64,000 bases of DNA. It comes from Rhodospirillales bacterium (GTDB lineage: Bacteria > Pseudomonadota > Alphaproteobacteria > Dongiales > Dongiaceae). Position numbers and translations under genes: made by a program. Position 1 is the stretch's first letter. The number at the start of each line of letters is the position of its first letter. The notes below the pieces were generated by a model. The model did not search any database, had not been told where the DNA came from, and saw nothing but the letters and a program-made list of their open reading frames with translations. Of the stretch, positions 52,913 through 62,126 are shown piece after piece. The stretch is taken from assembly GCA_009885795.1 (NCBI GenBank), contig VFKA01000063.1:1-64000 (forward strand). The letters run 5' to 3'.

Positions 52913-53803
52913 CTAGATTCCTGTCGGCCCCCTCGACCGCGCGGCGCCGATGATGGCCATGACGACGGCGCCGAGGATGACCGGCCCGCCGATGAAGACG
53001 GCCTCGCTTGGGCGTTCGCCGACGCCGATCCAGACCCAGAGCGGGTTCAGCACCACGTCCATCAGCGCTAGCAGCGAGAGATGGACCGCCGGCACATGGC
53101 GCACGGCGTAGGCGAAAAGCGCGATCGGCACCGCGAGCTGCACCACGCCCATGAGGGCCAACACCATCAGGTCATGGGCGTTGGGGGGTTGAAAACCGCT
53201 CAAGACACTCATGACCAGGAAGATCGCGGCGGCCCCGAGGCAGATCGGCGGTATCAGATTGCCGGCCCGGAAACGGCGCATGGCCACGGCCTGGGCGGCG
53301 AAGGTGAGGGCCACGAAGATGGCCAGGATGTTACCCACCATGCCGCCGGGACCGAGGTCCGGCAGCACGATGATGCCGATGCCGGCCAAGGCGACGACCG
53401 CCGCCGCCCAGGTTAGCGCGCCGGTCCGCTCGTGGACGAAGACATAGGCGAGGATCGCGGCGAAGATCGGCGCCGTACCCGAGATGAAAGAGACGTTGGC
53501 GACCGAGGTCAGCGTCAGCGAGATGACGTAACTGGACGAGCCGATCGCGAAGACGCCGGCAACGACGGCAAAGCCCGCCGGTTCGATTGCCGAGAACGAT
53601 CGAAACACATCGCGCCGATGGACGATGAGGAGAAAGACGAAGAGCGACAGCGCCGTCGAGCCGGCGCGCCAGCCGGCGATCTGCCACAAATCGGCTGCTT
53701 CCGTCAGGCGCACGAAGATGCCGGAGAGCGACCACAGGAGAGTGGCCGCGAGCGTTACGGCCGCGCCCTTCAAGTAGCGCCGGCTCTCAGGCGCCATCGA
53801 CAT
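52913..53803 (-). CDS. DMT/EamA family membrane transporter
   Basis: The 296-aa protein has ten membrane segments with the EamA pattern, TLLWSLSGIFVRLTEAADLWQIAGWRA, SYVISLTLTSVANVSFISGTAPIFAAILAYVFVHER in the first half and VVQLAVPIALFAYAVRHVPAVHLSLLALMDVVLNPLWVWIGVGERPS in the second. It would export or import an unknown small molecule at the inner membrane. It overlaps the 3' end of the TlpA-like gene by 17 bases, so the two are probably co-transcribed. It differs in sequence from the DMT gene at 13330. Confidence 0.9.
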   Translation of the reverse strand: MSMAPESRRYLKGAAVTLAATLLWSLSGIFVRLTEAADLWQIAGWRAGSTALSLFVFLLIVHRRDVFRSFSAIEPAGFAVVAGVFAIGSSSYVISLTLTSVANVSFISGTAPIFAAILAYVFVHERTGALTWAAAVVALAGIGIIVLPDLGPGGMVGNILAIFVALTFAAQAVAMRRFRAGNLIPPICLGAAAIFLVMSVLSGFQPPNAHDLMVLALMGVVQLAVPIALFAYAVRHVPAVHLSLLALMDVVLNPLWVWIGVGERPSEAVFIGGPVILGAVVMAIIGAARSRGPTGI

Positions 53804-54335
53804 AGTAACGGATGAGCGCTTCGGCCTCGGGCGTGTCCCACTCGGCGGGGCGGCGAAGTTCGCCCACGACGCGCCCCTCGCGGTCGAGGATGAAACTCGC
53901 CGGCAAGCCGATGGCGACGAGGTTGGCGAACAGCGCCATCGGAAGGTCGAGATAGATGTCGAGGGCGCGGATGGCGTGCTTGGCGTAAAAGGCCTTCACC
54001 ACCGCGACGCCCCCGCGATCGACCGAGACCGCGAGTACGGTGAAATCATCGCCGCCGAGCTTCGCCTGCAGCCGGTCGAGGCTCGGCATCTCGGCGACGC
54101 AAGGCCCGCACCAAGTGGCCCAGAAGTTCACCAGAAGCACCTTGCCGCGGAAATCGGCGAGAGAGCGCGTCCTCCCCGCCTCATCGACAAAGGCCGCTGT
54201 CGGCGCTGGCCGCGGCGGGTCGATCGCGATAAATTCGCCGACCGAGCCCATGGCCGGCGGCTCCGCGACCGCGGGTCCGGCGGCCGCCAGCAGCGCGACC
54301 GGCAACAGAAGCCAGAGGAACAGGAATTTGCCCAT
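53787..54335 (-). CDS. TlpA/ResA-type thiol-disulfide oxidoreductase
   Basis: The 182-aa protein has a signal or anchor segment, [20 protein letters not shown], and a periplasmic thioredoxin fold with the active site [35 protein letters not shown] contains the cis-Pro. It reduces disulfides, often in cytochrome c maturation; no ccm gene is nearby. The ATG at 54335 is required for the signal. The 5' end overlaps the probable argH start on the other strand by 8 bases. Confidence 0.93.
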   Translation of the reverse strand: MGKFLFLWLLLPVALLAAAGPAVAEPPAMGSVGEFIAIDPPRPAPTAAFVDEAGRTRSLADFRGKVLLVNFWATWCGPCVAEMPSLDRLQAKLGGDDFTVLAVSVDRGGVAVVKAFYAKHAIRALDIYLDLPMALFANLVAIGLPASFILDREGRVVGELRRPAEWDTPEAEALIRYYVDGA

Positions 54336-55773
54336 TCGCAAGACCAGGCCCCGCAAACGCCCAGCGCGCAAGGGCAGCGTTTCATCGGCCGCCAATCCCC
54401 TGTGGGGCGGGCGTTTCGCCAGTGGGCCGGCCGAAATCATGCAAGCCATCAATGCCTCGATCGACGTGGATCGGGGGCTCTGGTCCGAGGACATCGAAGC
54501 CTCGCTCGCCCACGCCGCCATGCTGGTTCGCCAGGGCATCATCCGTCAAGCGGATGGGCGCAAGATCGCGCGCGGCCTGAAGCGCATCCGCAAGGAGATC
54601 GAGGAAGGCCGGTTCGAGTTCCGCGCCGATCTCGAGGACATCCACATGAACGTGGAGGCGCGGTTGAAGACCCTCATCGGCGCCGCCGCCGGGCGATTGC
54701 ACACCGCGCGCTCGCGCAACGACCAGGTGGCGACCGATTTCCGCCTGTGGGTGCGGGGCGCCATCGACCGGCTCGACGACCGGCTGAATCGGCTGATCGC
54801 CGCCCTGCTCGACCGGGCGGAGGAGCACGCCGCCACCGTCATGCCGGGCTACACCCACCTGCAGCCGGCGCAAGCCGTCACCTTCGGCCATCACCTGATG
54901 GCCTATGTCGAGATGTTCGGGCGCGACCGCGGCCGGCTCATGGACGCGCGCGCGCGGCTCGACGAATGCCCGCTCGGCGCGGCGGCGCTGGCCGGCACGT
55001 CGTTTCCGATAGACCGCGCCATGACAGCGAAGGCGCTTGGCTTCGCCCAGCCGATGAGGAATTCGATCGATGCCGTGTCGGATCGCGACTTCGCCCTCGA
55101 AACGCTGGCCGCGGGCGCCATCCTCGCCGTCCACCTCTCGCGCCTCGCCGAGGAACTGGTGTTGTGGACCAGTCCGGGTTTCGGCTTCGTCGCGCTCGGC
55201 GATGCCTTTACCACCGGCAGCTCGATCATGCCGCAGAAGCGCAATCCCGACGCGGCCGAGCTGATCCGGGCCAAGTCCGGGCGCGCCATCGCCGGCCTCA
55301 CCCAGCTTCTGGTGGTGCTGAAGGGGCTGCCGCTCACCTACGGCAAGGACATGCAGGAGGACAAGGCGCCGACCTTCGCCGCGCTCGCGGATTTGCAGCT
55401 TTCGCTCGACGCCATGACCGGCATGATCCGGAATCTAAAGGCCGATGCCAAGGCCATGCGCGCCGCGACCGCGGCCGGGTTCCTGACCGCGACCGACCTG
55501 GCCGATTGGCTGGTGCGGGTACTGGACCTTCCTTTCCGGCGCGCCCACCATGCCGCCGGCCGGCTGGTCAGGCTGGCCGAGGCCAAGGGTTGCGGCCTTG
55601 CCGACCTCGGTCTGCCCGACTTTCGCCGGGTAGTGCCAGGCATCGGGCCGGCGGTGTATAAGGTTCTCGATATCGACCGGTCGGTGGCCAGCCGCCGCGG
55701 CCTGGGTGGCACGGCGCCCAATCGCGTGCGGCAGGCAATCGCGGCGGCTCGCAAGCGGAGTATGAAACGATGA
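54328..55773 (+). CDS. argH: Argininosuccinate lyase
   Basis: ArgH cleaves argininosuccinate to arginine and fumarate. The protein has [21 protein letters not shown] near the start, [38 protein letters not shown] and the signature [16 protein letters not shown]. Only rare start codons are in frame: TTG at 54328 and ATT at 54334, with AGGA just upstream; later ATGs would delete the conserved N-terminus. I chose the TTG, giving 481 aa. It overlaps the divergent TlpA-like gene start by 8 bases. The stop overlaps the lptM start. Confidence 0.95.
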   Translation: MPIRKTRPRKRPARKGSVSSAANPLWGGRFASGPAEIMQAINASIDVDRGLWSEDIEASLAHAAMLVRQGIIRQADGRKIARGLKRIRKEIEEGRFEFRADLEDIHMNVEARLKTLIGAAAGRLHTARSRNDQVATDFRLWVRGAIDRLDDRLNRLIAALLDRAEEHAATVMPGYTHLQPAQAVTFGHHLMAYVEMFGRDRGRLMDARARLDECPLGAAALAGTSFPIDRAMTAKALGFAQPMRNSIDAVSDRDFALETLAAGAILAVHLSRLAEELVLWTSPGFGFVALGDAFTTGSSIMPQKRNPDAAELIRAKSGRAIAGLTQLLVVLKGLPLTYGKDMQEDKAPTFAALADLQLSLDAMTGMIRNLKADAKAMRAATAAGFLTATDLADWLVRVLDLPFRRAHHAAGRLVRLAEAKGCGLADLGLPDFRRVVPGIGPAVYKVLDIDRSVASRRGLGGTAPNRVRQAIAAARKRSMKR

Positions 55774-55928
55774 GCGATCAATCGAGGCGAATGGCGGTTA
55801 TCCTGGCTTTCCTGGCCTTGGCCATGGCTTTGCTGCCTTCGGCCTGCGGCAAGCGCGGCGATCTCGAACTGCCCGAGGGCCAGTCCGACCAGTTCCCGCA
55901 CCAATATCCGGACCCAAACGAGATATGA
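55770..55928 (+). CDS. lptM: LptM-like small lipoprotein
   Basis: This short gene encodes 52 aa with a type II signal ([18 protein letters not shown]) and the mature motif [12 protein letters not shown], which is the LptM/YifL signature and is known to aid maturation of the LptDE outer-membrane translocon. It overlaps argH upstream and lysA downstream by ATGA junctions, exactly the conserved argH-lptM-lysA order. It is too short for many gene-calling cut-offs. Confidence 0.9.
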   Translation: MSDQSRRMAVILAFLALAMALLPSACGKRGDLELPEGQSDQFPHQYPDPNEI

Positions 55929-57229
55929 GCGCATTCGCCTATCGCGGCGGCCGGCTGATGGCCGAGGACGTGCCGCTCTCCAGGCTCGCCGCCGAAATAG
56001 GCACACCATTTTATTGCTATTCGAGCAGCGCCATCGAGGCCCAGTACGCCGCCTTCGCCGGCGCCGTCGCCGACCTCGACCCGCTCATCTGCTACTCGGT
56101 GAAGGCGAACGGCAACCAGGCCGTCATCGCCACGCTGGCCCGGCAGGGGGCGGGCGCCGACGTGGTATCGGGCGGCGAGCTGAAGCGCGCGCTGGCCGCC
56201 GGCGTGCCGGCCGGGAAGATCATCTTCGCCGGGATCGGCAAGACGGCGGGCGAGATGGCGGCGGCGCTCGATGCCGGGATCCTGCAGTTCAATGTCGAGT
56301 CGGCGCCCGAGCTCGAGGAGCTGAACCGCGTCGCGCTCTCGAAGGGCGTGCGCGCCCCGGTCGCCATCCGTATCAACCCCGACGTGGACGCACTCACCCA
56401 CGCCAAGATCGCGACCGGCAAGGCGGAGAACAAGTTTGGCATCGACCTGCCTCACGCGCCCGAGGTCTATGCGCGGGCGAGGAGCCTTTCCGGTATCGAG
56501 ATCGTCGGCATCGCCGTGCACATCGGCTCGCAGCTCGCCGATCTTTCGCCCTACCGCACCGCCTTCACCCGCGTCGCCGATCTCGCCCGCGCGTTGAAGG
56601 CCCAGGGACACCCGATCCGCCGGCTGGCGCTGGGCGGAGGGCTCGGCATCGGCTACGGCTCGGAGCCGGCTCCGTCGATCGCCGAATACGCGAGCCTGGC
56701 CCGCTCCATCGCCGCGCCGGTCGGCGCCGCCCTCGCCTTCGAGCCGGGGCGCCTGCTGGTCGGCAACGCCGGCGTGCTGGTGACCCGCATCCTCTACGTG
56801 AAGCAGGGCATCACCCGGCGCTTCGTCATCGTCGACGCAGGCATGAACGACCTGTTGCGCCCCGCGCTTTACGATGCTTTCCACGCCATCATGCCGGTGG
56901 CGCAGCCGGTATCGGCCGAGCCGCCCCAACTGGTCGATGTCGTGGGTCCGATCTGCGAAAGCGCCGACGTCTTCGCGGTCCAGCGCCCGCTGCCGCCGCT
57001 GGCGGCCGGCGATCTCCTGGCGATCTGCTCGGCCGGCGCCTATGGCGCGGTCATGTCGTCGTTCTATAACGCGCGGCCGCCCGCGCCCGAAATCATGGTC
57101 CGAGGGTCCGATCACGCCATCGTGCGGCCTCGCGCCGACCTCGATGCCATCATCGCCGATGAACGGATCCCCGGATGGCTTGGCGGCGCGCCCGTCGCCG
57201 CTTCCCGCGCCGCCGGGTCGAAACGATGA
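55925..57229 (+). CDS. lysA: Diaminopimelate decarboxylase
   Basis: LysA makes lysine from meso-diaminopimelate with PLP. The 434-aa protein shows PFYCYSSSAIEAQ, ICYSVKANGNQAV with the PLP Lys, VHIGSQ, LALGGGLGIGY, FEPGRLLVG and GPICESADVFAVQRPLP with the active-site Cys. The ATG at 55925 overlaps the lptM stop. Its own stop overlaps the start of the TIGR02302 gene. It links arginine and lysine synthesis genes in one transcript. Confidence 0.98.
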   Translation: MSAFAYRGGRLMAEDVPLSRLAAEIGTPFYCYSSSAIEAQYAAFAGAVADLDPLICYSVKANGNQAVIATLARQGAGADVVSGGELKRALAAGVPAGKIIFAGIGKTAGEMAAALDAGILQFNVESAPELEELNRVALSKGVRAPVAIRINPDVDALTHAKIATGKAENKFGIDLPHAPEVYARARSLSGIEIVGIAVHIGSQLADLSPYRTAFTRVADLARALKAQGHPIRRLALGGGLGIGYGSEPAPSIAEYASLARSIAAPVGAALAFEPGRLLVGNAGVLVTRILYVKQGITRRFVIVDAGMNDLLRPALYDAFHAIMPVAQPVSAEPPQLVDVVGPICESADVFAVQRPLPPLAAGDLLAICSAGAYGAVMSSFYNARPPAPEIMVRGSDHAIVRPRADLDAIIADERIPGWLGGAPVAASRAAGSKR

Positions 57230-59658
57230 AGCAACGGAGCCAAAGACAGCGCGACCGCGCCGCCGGCCTTCCCGCGGGCCGGCTGACGATCGCGCGCTGG
57301 GCCTTGCGTTGGGAGAGTCTGTGGCCGGCGCTGTGGCCGGCCGTCCTCGCCTTGGGCGCCTTTCTCGTCGCGGCGCTGTCCGATCTGCTGCCGGTCTTGC
57401 CGGGCTGGCTGCACGCCGCCCTGCTGGCCGGATTCGCGGCGGCACTAGCGTTCGGGGCATGGAAGGCGCATGCCGATTACCGTGCGCCCGACGCATTGGC
57501 CGCGCGCCGGAGGCTGGAACAGGACAGCGGCCTAGCCCATCGCCCATTGACCGCCGTGTCCGATACCTTGACGGGCGGCCGCACGGCGCCCGAGACCGCG
57601 GCGCTGTGGCGGGCCCATCAGGAGAGCGCGCGCCATCAGTTGAAGCATCTTCGCCTGCGCTTGCCCCGCGCCGGGCTGGCGGCACGCGATCCCGTGGCGC
57701 TTCGCGCGCTCGTCGTCCTGCTGCTGGTCATCACCGGAATCGGCGCCGGCGGGCAAGCCCCGCAACGCGTCTTGCGCGCCTTGCAGCCGGATTTGAGCGG
57801 CCTTGGCGGCGGGGCTCCGGCGCGACTCGACGTCTGGATAACGCCGCCCGCCTATACCGGCATGGCGCCGGCCTTCCTCGGGGCCGAGGGGCCGAAGGTC
57901 GAAGCCCTGAGCGTGCCGTCCGGCAGCCTGGTCATGGCCCAGGTCAATGGCGGGCGCGGCGTGCCCAGCCTCTTCGTCGGTTCGGCCGAGAGCCCGTTCC
58001 TGGAAATCGATCCCGGCACCTTCCGCATCGAATCGAAGCTGGAGGAGGGCGACAGCCTGGCGGTGAAACAGAGCGGGCGCGAGCTTGGCCGCTGGCCGCT
58101 GCAAGTTCTGGCCGATCTCGCGCCCGTCGTGTCGTTCTCCCGGCCGCCGACGGAAACGCATCAATCGGTTCTCAGGCTGGATTACGGCGCCCGCGACGAC
58201 TATGGCATCGCCGGGGTCAAGGCCGTGATCCGCCGGTTGGATGGCGCCTCCGGACCGGCCGGCATGGAGAAGATCGAGCTCGCCCTGCCGCCGCCCCATC
58301 CCAGTCCCAAGCACGGCGGGGCCGCGAGCTTCCACGATCTCACGTCCCACCCCTGGGCCGGGATCCCGGTCGAGATCGTACTCGAGGCCCGCGATTCGCC
58401 CGGCCAGATCGGCCGCGGCGAGGTTCTTGCCATCATCATGCCCGAGCGCGATTTTCGCCATCCGGTCGCGCTTGCCGTCATCGAGCAGCGCCGCCACCTG
58501 ACGCTGCTGCCCAACGACCGCCTTGCCGTCATGCGCGCCCTCAACCGCATCGCCGGCAACCCGGCGGCTTACGACGATGACGTGGTCGTGGCGCTGGCGC
58601 TGCACATCGCCGGGCGGCGGTTGGTGAACGATCCGCGGCCCGAGACCGTCGCCGACGTTCAGTCTTTATTGTGGGATACGGCGCTCCGCATCGAGGAAGG
58701 CGAGTTGGCGATCCTGGCCCAGCGCCTGCGCGACGCGCAACAGGCGCTGCAGAACGCGCTCAACGGCGATGCCGGCGACGAGGAGATCGACCGCCTCATG
58801 GATCAGCTCCAGCAGCTCATGAACCAGTATCTGGAGGCGCTGCTGCAAGAGGCCGAACGCAACGCGGCCGAGGCGCGCGAGCAGGGCCTGACGCCCAACG
58901 AGGTCATGCCGGTCGAACGCCAGGATCTTCAGCGCATGCTCGACCGCGCCCGCGAGCTGGCCGAGGTGGGCGCGCGCGAGGCGGCCCGCGATCTCCTGGC
59001 CAGGTTGCAGGAGTTGCTGGAAAACCTGCGCGCCGCGCTCGAAGACGGCGGCGGCGACCAGGCCTCGCAGCAGGCGATGCAGATGATGCGCGACCTCGAC
59101 TCCCTGACCGAGCGTCAGCAGCAATTGCTCGAGCGCAGTTTCCGGCAGTCGCAGCAGATGCCGCCCGAAGGCGGGTTCGACACGCAAAGCGACGCGACCC
59201 AGCAGGAGATGCTGCGCCGGGAGCTCGGCGACATCATGCGCCGCTTCGGCGAGATCACGGGCGATATCCCGGCGCCGCTGGGACGCGGCGAGCGCGCCAT
59301 GCGCGACGCCGTGGGCGCGCTCGAGGAGGGCGAGCCCGCGGCGGCCGTCGACCCGCAGTCGCGCGCGCTCAATGAATTGCGCCAGGGCGCGCAGGCGATG
59401 CTGGAGAAATTGCTGCAGCAGATGGGCGAGAACGGCCAAGACGGCGCCGGGATCGACCGCTACGGACGGCTCGACGACCCGCTCGGCCGCGACGAGCGTG
59501 GCATGGGTCTCATGGACACCGGCGACGTGAGGATTCCCGAGGAAGCGGACGTCCAGCGGGCACGACAGATCCTGGATGAACTGCGCCGGCGCATGGGCGA
59601 ACCGGACCGGCCCCGGAGCGAGCGCGACTACATCGAGCGCCTGCTGCCGAGGTTTTAG
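57226..59658 (+). CDS. TIGR02302 (DUF4175) family membrane protein
   Basis: The 810-aa protein has two membrane segments near residues 35-75 and one near 155-180, then a periplasm- or cytosol-exposed region with beta-rich part (LDVWITPPAYTGMAPAFLG) and a long helical C-terminus rich in Gln, Glu and Arg (QDLQRMLDRARELAE, QASQQAMQMMRDLDSL). The family is conserved beside lysA in Alphaproteobacteria; its function is not established, and envelope-related roles are proposed. It overlaps the lysA stop, and the coupling points to joint expression. Confidence 0.93.
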   Translation: MKQRSQRQRDRAAGLPAGRLTIARWALRWESLWPALWPAVLALGAFLVAALSDLLPVLPGWLHAALLAGFAAALAFGAWKAHADYRAPDALAARRRLEQDSGLAHRPLTAVSDTLTGGRTAPETAALWRAHQESARHQLKHLRLRLPRAGLAARDPVALRALVVLLLVITGIGAGGQAPQRVLRALQPDLSGLGGGAPARLDVWITPPAYTGMAPAFLGAEGPKVEALSVPSGSLVMAQVNGGRGVPSLFVGSAESPFLEIDPGTFRIESKLEEGDSLAVKQSGRELGRWPLQVLADLAPVVSFSRPPTETHQSVLRLDYGARDDYGIAGVKAVIRRLDGASGPAGMEKIELALPPPHPSPKHGGAASFHDLTSHPWAGIPVEIVLEARDSPGQIGRGEVLAIIMPERDFRHPVALAVIEQRRHLTLLPNDRLAVMRALNRIAGNPAAYDDDVVVALALHIAGRRLVNDPRPETVADVQSLLWDTALRIEEGELAILAQRLRDAQQALQNALNGDAGDEEIDRLMDQLQQLMNQYLEALLQEAERNAAEAREQGLTPNEVMPVERQDLQRMLDRARELAEVGAREAARDLLARLQELLENLRAALEDGGGDQASQQAMQMMRDLDSLTERQQQLLERSFRQSQQMPPEGGFDTQSDATQQEMLRRELGDIMRRFGEITGDIPAPLGRGERAMRDAVGALEEGEPAAAVDPQSRALNELRQGAQAMLEKLLQQMGENGQDGAGIDRYGRLDDPLGRDERGMGLMDTGDVRIPEEADVQRARQILDELRRRMGEPDRPRSERDYIERLLPRF

Positions 59659-59682
59659 GGCGGCGTTCGATCAGATCGATCG

Positions 59683-59783
59683 CGCCCCCTCACCCAACTT
59701 CGGGTAAGGCGCGTCCTTGCGGACGCGCCAACCCTTCGTAACCCTCTCCCCCGATTCGGGGGAGAGGGATGGGTGAGGGGGCG
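59683..59783. repeat. MITE-like multi-hairpin element with 14-bp perfect inverted ends
   Basis: CGCCCCCTCACCCA (59683-59696) and TGGGTGAGGGGGCG (59770-59783) are perfect inverted ends. Inside are GGCGCGTCC/GGACGCGCC (59708-59729) and CCCTCTCCCCC/GGGGGAGAGGG (59742-59768) hairpins. A related member is at 35381-35509. No coding capacity. Confidence 0.85.
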
Positions 59784-59834
59784 GCGATTGGATTCGAACG
59801 GATGTGAGTCTAGGCGCAGGCCCGCGCCGATAAT

Positions 59835-60224
59835 CTAATGCCGCGTCGGGCCGCCGCGGTGCGTGCGATCGGGCAGGGATTCGCGCACCACGGAGCAGAT
59901 TTCCTTCAAGCTGAACGGCTTGGCCACGACACGCCGGACAAGCGTGTCCAAATTGTGGGCGCGCTGGCGTTCCGCGGCATAGCCGCTCATCAGCACGATC
60001 GGCATATCGGGATGAGTCTTGGCGACCTTCAGCGCCAGCGCGATGCCATCCATGCCGGGCATGACGATGTCGGTCAGCAAGAGGTCGAAGCTATCCTTCG
60101 CCAAGGCCTCGAGGGCCTGGCTCGCGTCTTCGACCGGCGTCACCTCATGGCCTTGGCGTGCCAGCGCGCGCACCACGAACTCACGCACCGCGCCGTCATC
60201 CTCGGCCACCAAAATCTTGTACAT
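59835..60224 (-). CDS. cpdR: Single-domain response regulator (CpdR-like)
   Basis: The 129-aa protein is a stand-alone receiver domain: MYKILVAEDDGAVREFVVRALARQGHEV with the acidic pocket, phospho-Asp in FDLLLTDIVMPGMDG, the Ser of IVLMSGYA and the conserved Lys in VVAKPFSL. CpdR directs the ClpXP protease in cell-cycle control and the family matches in length and motif order. The ATG at 60224 is preceded by a purine-rich tract. The frame upstream to 60329 is not family sequence. It is close to, and downstream of, the DUF3426 gene. Confidence 0.88.
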   Translation of the reverse strand: MYKILVAEDDGAVREFVVRALARQGHEVTPVEDASQALEALAKDSFDLLLTDIVMPGMDGIALALKVAKTHPDMPIVLMSGYAAERQRAHNLDTLVRRVVAKPFSLKEICSVVRESLPDRTHRGGPTRH

Positions 60225-60317
60225 GCAGACGCCGCCCTCTTGATCCGTCGAGATCCGATTTGTCTCATTCGCGCCGCGATTGTCACATACCCCAGGCGCC
60301 ACGAGTAACGGTACTCC

Positions 60318-60355
60318 CGGCAATCGCAAAGATTGCCGTCGAAAATATTGTCAAA
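60318..60355 (-). promoter_or_regulatory. Candidate cpdR promoter with CtrA-like half-site and hairpin
   Basis: A perfect TTGACA lies on the minus strand at 60355-60350; the -10 region is weak. TTAACGATTTG just upstream resembles half of a CtrA box (TTAA-N7-TTAA with mismatches). A hairpin CGGCAATC/GATTGCCG at 60318-60338 lies between them and the gene. A second GTTAACC-type inverse repeat is at about 60358-60403. Confidence 0.3.
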
Positions 60356-60434
60356 TCGTTAACCCGCCGCCACCGAGAACAGAAAAACTTAGGGGCGGTT
60401 AACCACGCCCATCGGAACGAAGCAAGGATCAATC

Positions 60435-61076
60435 TTATTGTTCGGTAAAAGTTATCAACAGGCGCTTGGCGTCCTTGGGCGGATTCTTCGTGGCGGTCTC
60501 GAATCGCAGCGATTCGCCGGGCTGGATCGTCGTCTCGTCGAGGCTGAACACCCAATCCGAGAGCCAATGATTTTGGTCGTTGCGCAACGTCGCCTTCAGC
60601 GCCGGCAGCGGTTGAGGCTCCGCCGTCTTGTTGGCGATTTCGCCTTCGACGGTCATCAGGGCTTCTCCGTCCACGTCGCGCAACACGAAGGTCACGTTGA
60701 CGAGTTCGAGCCCGTCGCCGATGGCCGTCGCGCGAACGCCGACCATCTCATAGAGCTGCCGGGTTTCCGGCCATGCGGCCACGATGCTCTCGCGCGCGAA
60801 AAAGCCGACCAACAGGGCGGCGCCGATGGCGGCGCCGGCCAAGGCCAACGCGCTCCGGCCGCCGAGCCCGCCCTTGGATCGCGGCCTGGCCACGAGCGCC
60901 GGCCGGCGCGGTTGGGGCTCGGGCGCCGGGACATCGACCTGCTTGGGCATGTCGGCGGGCGGAAGTTGAAGCCAGGAATGGCCGCACTTGGCGCAACGCA
61001 CCATCCGCCCGGAAGCGCCGAGCGCCTCCGGGTCGCCGACATAGCGGATCGAACAGGCCGGGCAGGTGATGATCAT
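60435..61076 (-). CDS. MJ0042 zinc-ribbon plus DUF3426 membrane protein
   Basis: The 213-aa protein starts MIITCPACSIRYVG and has a second pair CAKCGHSW, giving a four-Cys zinc ribbon of the MJ0042 type, then a Pro-rich linker, one membrane segment (LALAGAAIGAALLVGFFA) and a DUF3426 domain outside. Similar proteins lie next to ftsE in Alphaproteobacteria. Function unknown. The ATG at 61076 matches the family; the frame runs farther upstream without family sequence. It is divergent from ftsE, with 323 bases between. Confidence 0.92.
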   Translation of the reverse strand: MIITCPACSIRYVGDPEALGASGRMVRCAKCGHSWLQLPPADMPKQVDVPAPEPQPRRPALVARPRSKGGLGGRSALALAGAAIGAALLVGFFARESIVAAWPETRQLYEMVGVRATAIGDGLELVNVTFVLRDVDGEALMTVEGEIANKTAEPQPLPALKATLRNDQNHWLSDWVFSLDETTIQPGESLRFETATKNPPKDAKRLLITFTEQ

Positions 61077-61207
61077 GACCGCACCATATTCCCGACGGCC
61101 ATGCGGCGTGAAGGTTCTTTTCGGAAGGCCCGCCCGGGATACGCTCGAGCCCTCGCCCCGGGACGGTTCAATCCGATGATTCCTCCCCTTGCGAGTTCCG
61201 TCTCCCT

Positions 61208-61329
61208 TGTCATGTCCGGCCCCCGAGCCGGGCATCCATCCTTGCCGTTGATTCATGGATCGCCGGGTCGGAGCCCGGCGATGACATCCGGGGGATTGTC
61301 ATGCCCGGCCCCCGAGCCGGGCATCCATC
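61208..61329. repeat. Tandem palindromic repeat (one full and one partial copy)
   Basis: A full copy, TGTCATGTCCGGCCCCCGAGCCGGGCAT then GGATCGCCGGGTC/GAGCCCGGCGATGAC, is followed by a partial second copy to about 61329. The family is that of 12254-12339. It occupies much of the 61077-61399 gap; the rest shows no gene, only the presumed ftsE and DUF3426 promoters. Confidence 0.85.
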
Positions 61330-61399
61330 GCGTCGCCGCGCTAGCCCGTCAACTCAGGACGGTTCAATCCGGTTCGATCTTGCTCTAGGGTTTGGCGCC

Positions 61400-62125
61400 A
61401 TGGCCGAGTCGCGCACAGCGCAGAGCCCGAGCAGCGTCGTCGTCTTCGACGACGTGACCGTGCGGTATGGGGCCGGACCCAAGGTCTTGCGCAATGTGTC
61501 GTTCACGCTCGGCCCGGGCTCTTTCCATTTCCTCGTGGGCGCGAGCGGCGCCGGCAAGTCGACGCTTCTCAGCCTCATGTATCTGGCGATGGCGCCGGCC
61601 GGCGGGCGGGTGCGCATCTTCGACCGCGACTTGAGCACGCTGGCGCGGCGCGAGCTGCCGCCCTTGCGCCGGCGCATCGGCGTCGTGTTCCAGGATTTCC
61701 GCCTGCTCGAGCATCTGAGCGCCATGGACAACGTGGCCTTGCCGCTGCGCGTGGCGGGCGCGCCGGAAGTCGAAGTGCGCCAGCATGTCGGCGAGTTGCT
61801 CTCTTGGGTCGGTCTGGCCGATCAACTTCATGCGCTGCCCGCCACGCTGTCCGGAGGCCAGCAGCAGCGCGTCGCCATCGCCCGTGCCATCATCGCCAGG
61901 CCGCGGCTTCTTCTTGCCGATGAGCCGACCGGCAACGTGGACGACACCATCGCCATGCGCCTGATGTTCCTGTTTCAGGAACTGAACAAGATGGGTACGA
62001 CCGTGGTCATTGCCACCCACAGCGACGCCCTGGTCAACCGGTTCAATCATCGGCAGTTGCGGATCGTCGAGGGTTCGCTGCGCGTCATCGCCCGCGAGGA
62101 CGATGGCATCGCGGGGGCGGCCTGA
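61400..62125 (+). CDS. ftsE: Cell division ATP-binding protein FtsE
   Basis: FtsE is the ATPase of the FtsEX complex, which controls septal murein hydrolases. The 241-aa protein has [15 protein letters not shown] (Walker A), the Q-loop [27 protein letters not shown] (signature), [13 protein letters not shown] (Walker B) and [11 protein letters not shown]. The ATG at 61400 is chosen. It is followed by ftsX with a 1-base gap, so coupled translation is likely. It shares its upstream gap with the divergent DUF3426 gene. Confidence 0.97.
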   Translation: MAESRTAQSPSSVVVFDDVTVRYGAGPKVLRNVSFTLGPGSFHFLVGASGAGKSTLLSLMYLAMAPAGGRVRIFDRDLSTLARRELPPLRRRIGVVFQDFRLLEHLSAMDNVALPLRVAGAPEVEVRQHVGELLSWVGLADQLHALPATLSGGQQQRVAIARAIIARPRLLLADEPTGNVDDTIAMRLMFLFQELNKMGTTVVIATHSDALVNRFNHRQLRIVEGSLRVIAREDDGIAGAA

Positions 62126-62126
62126 T

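Noticed and set aside
60158-60448. Plus-strand ORF opposite cpdR and its upstream gap
   Set aside because: It is antisense to a well-supported receiver domain and has no family features.
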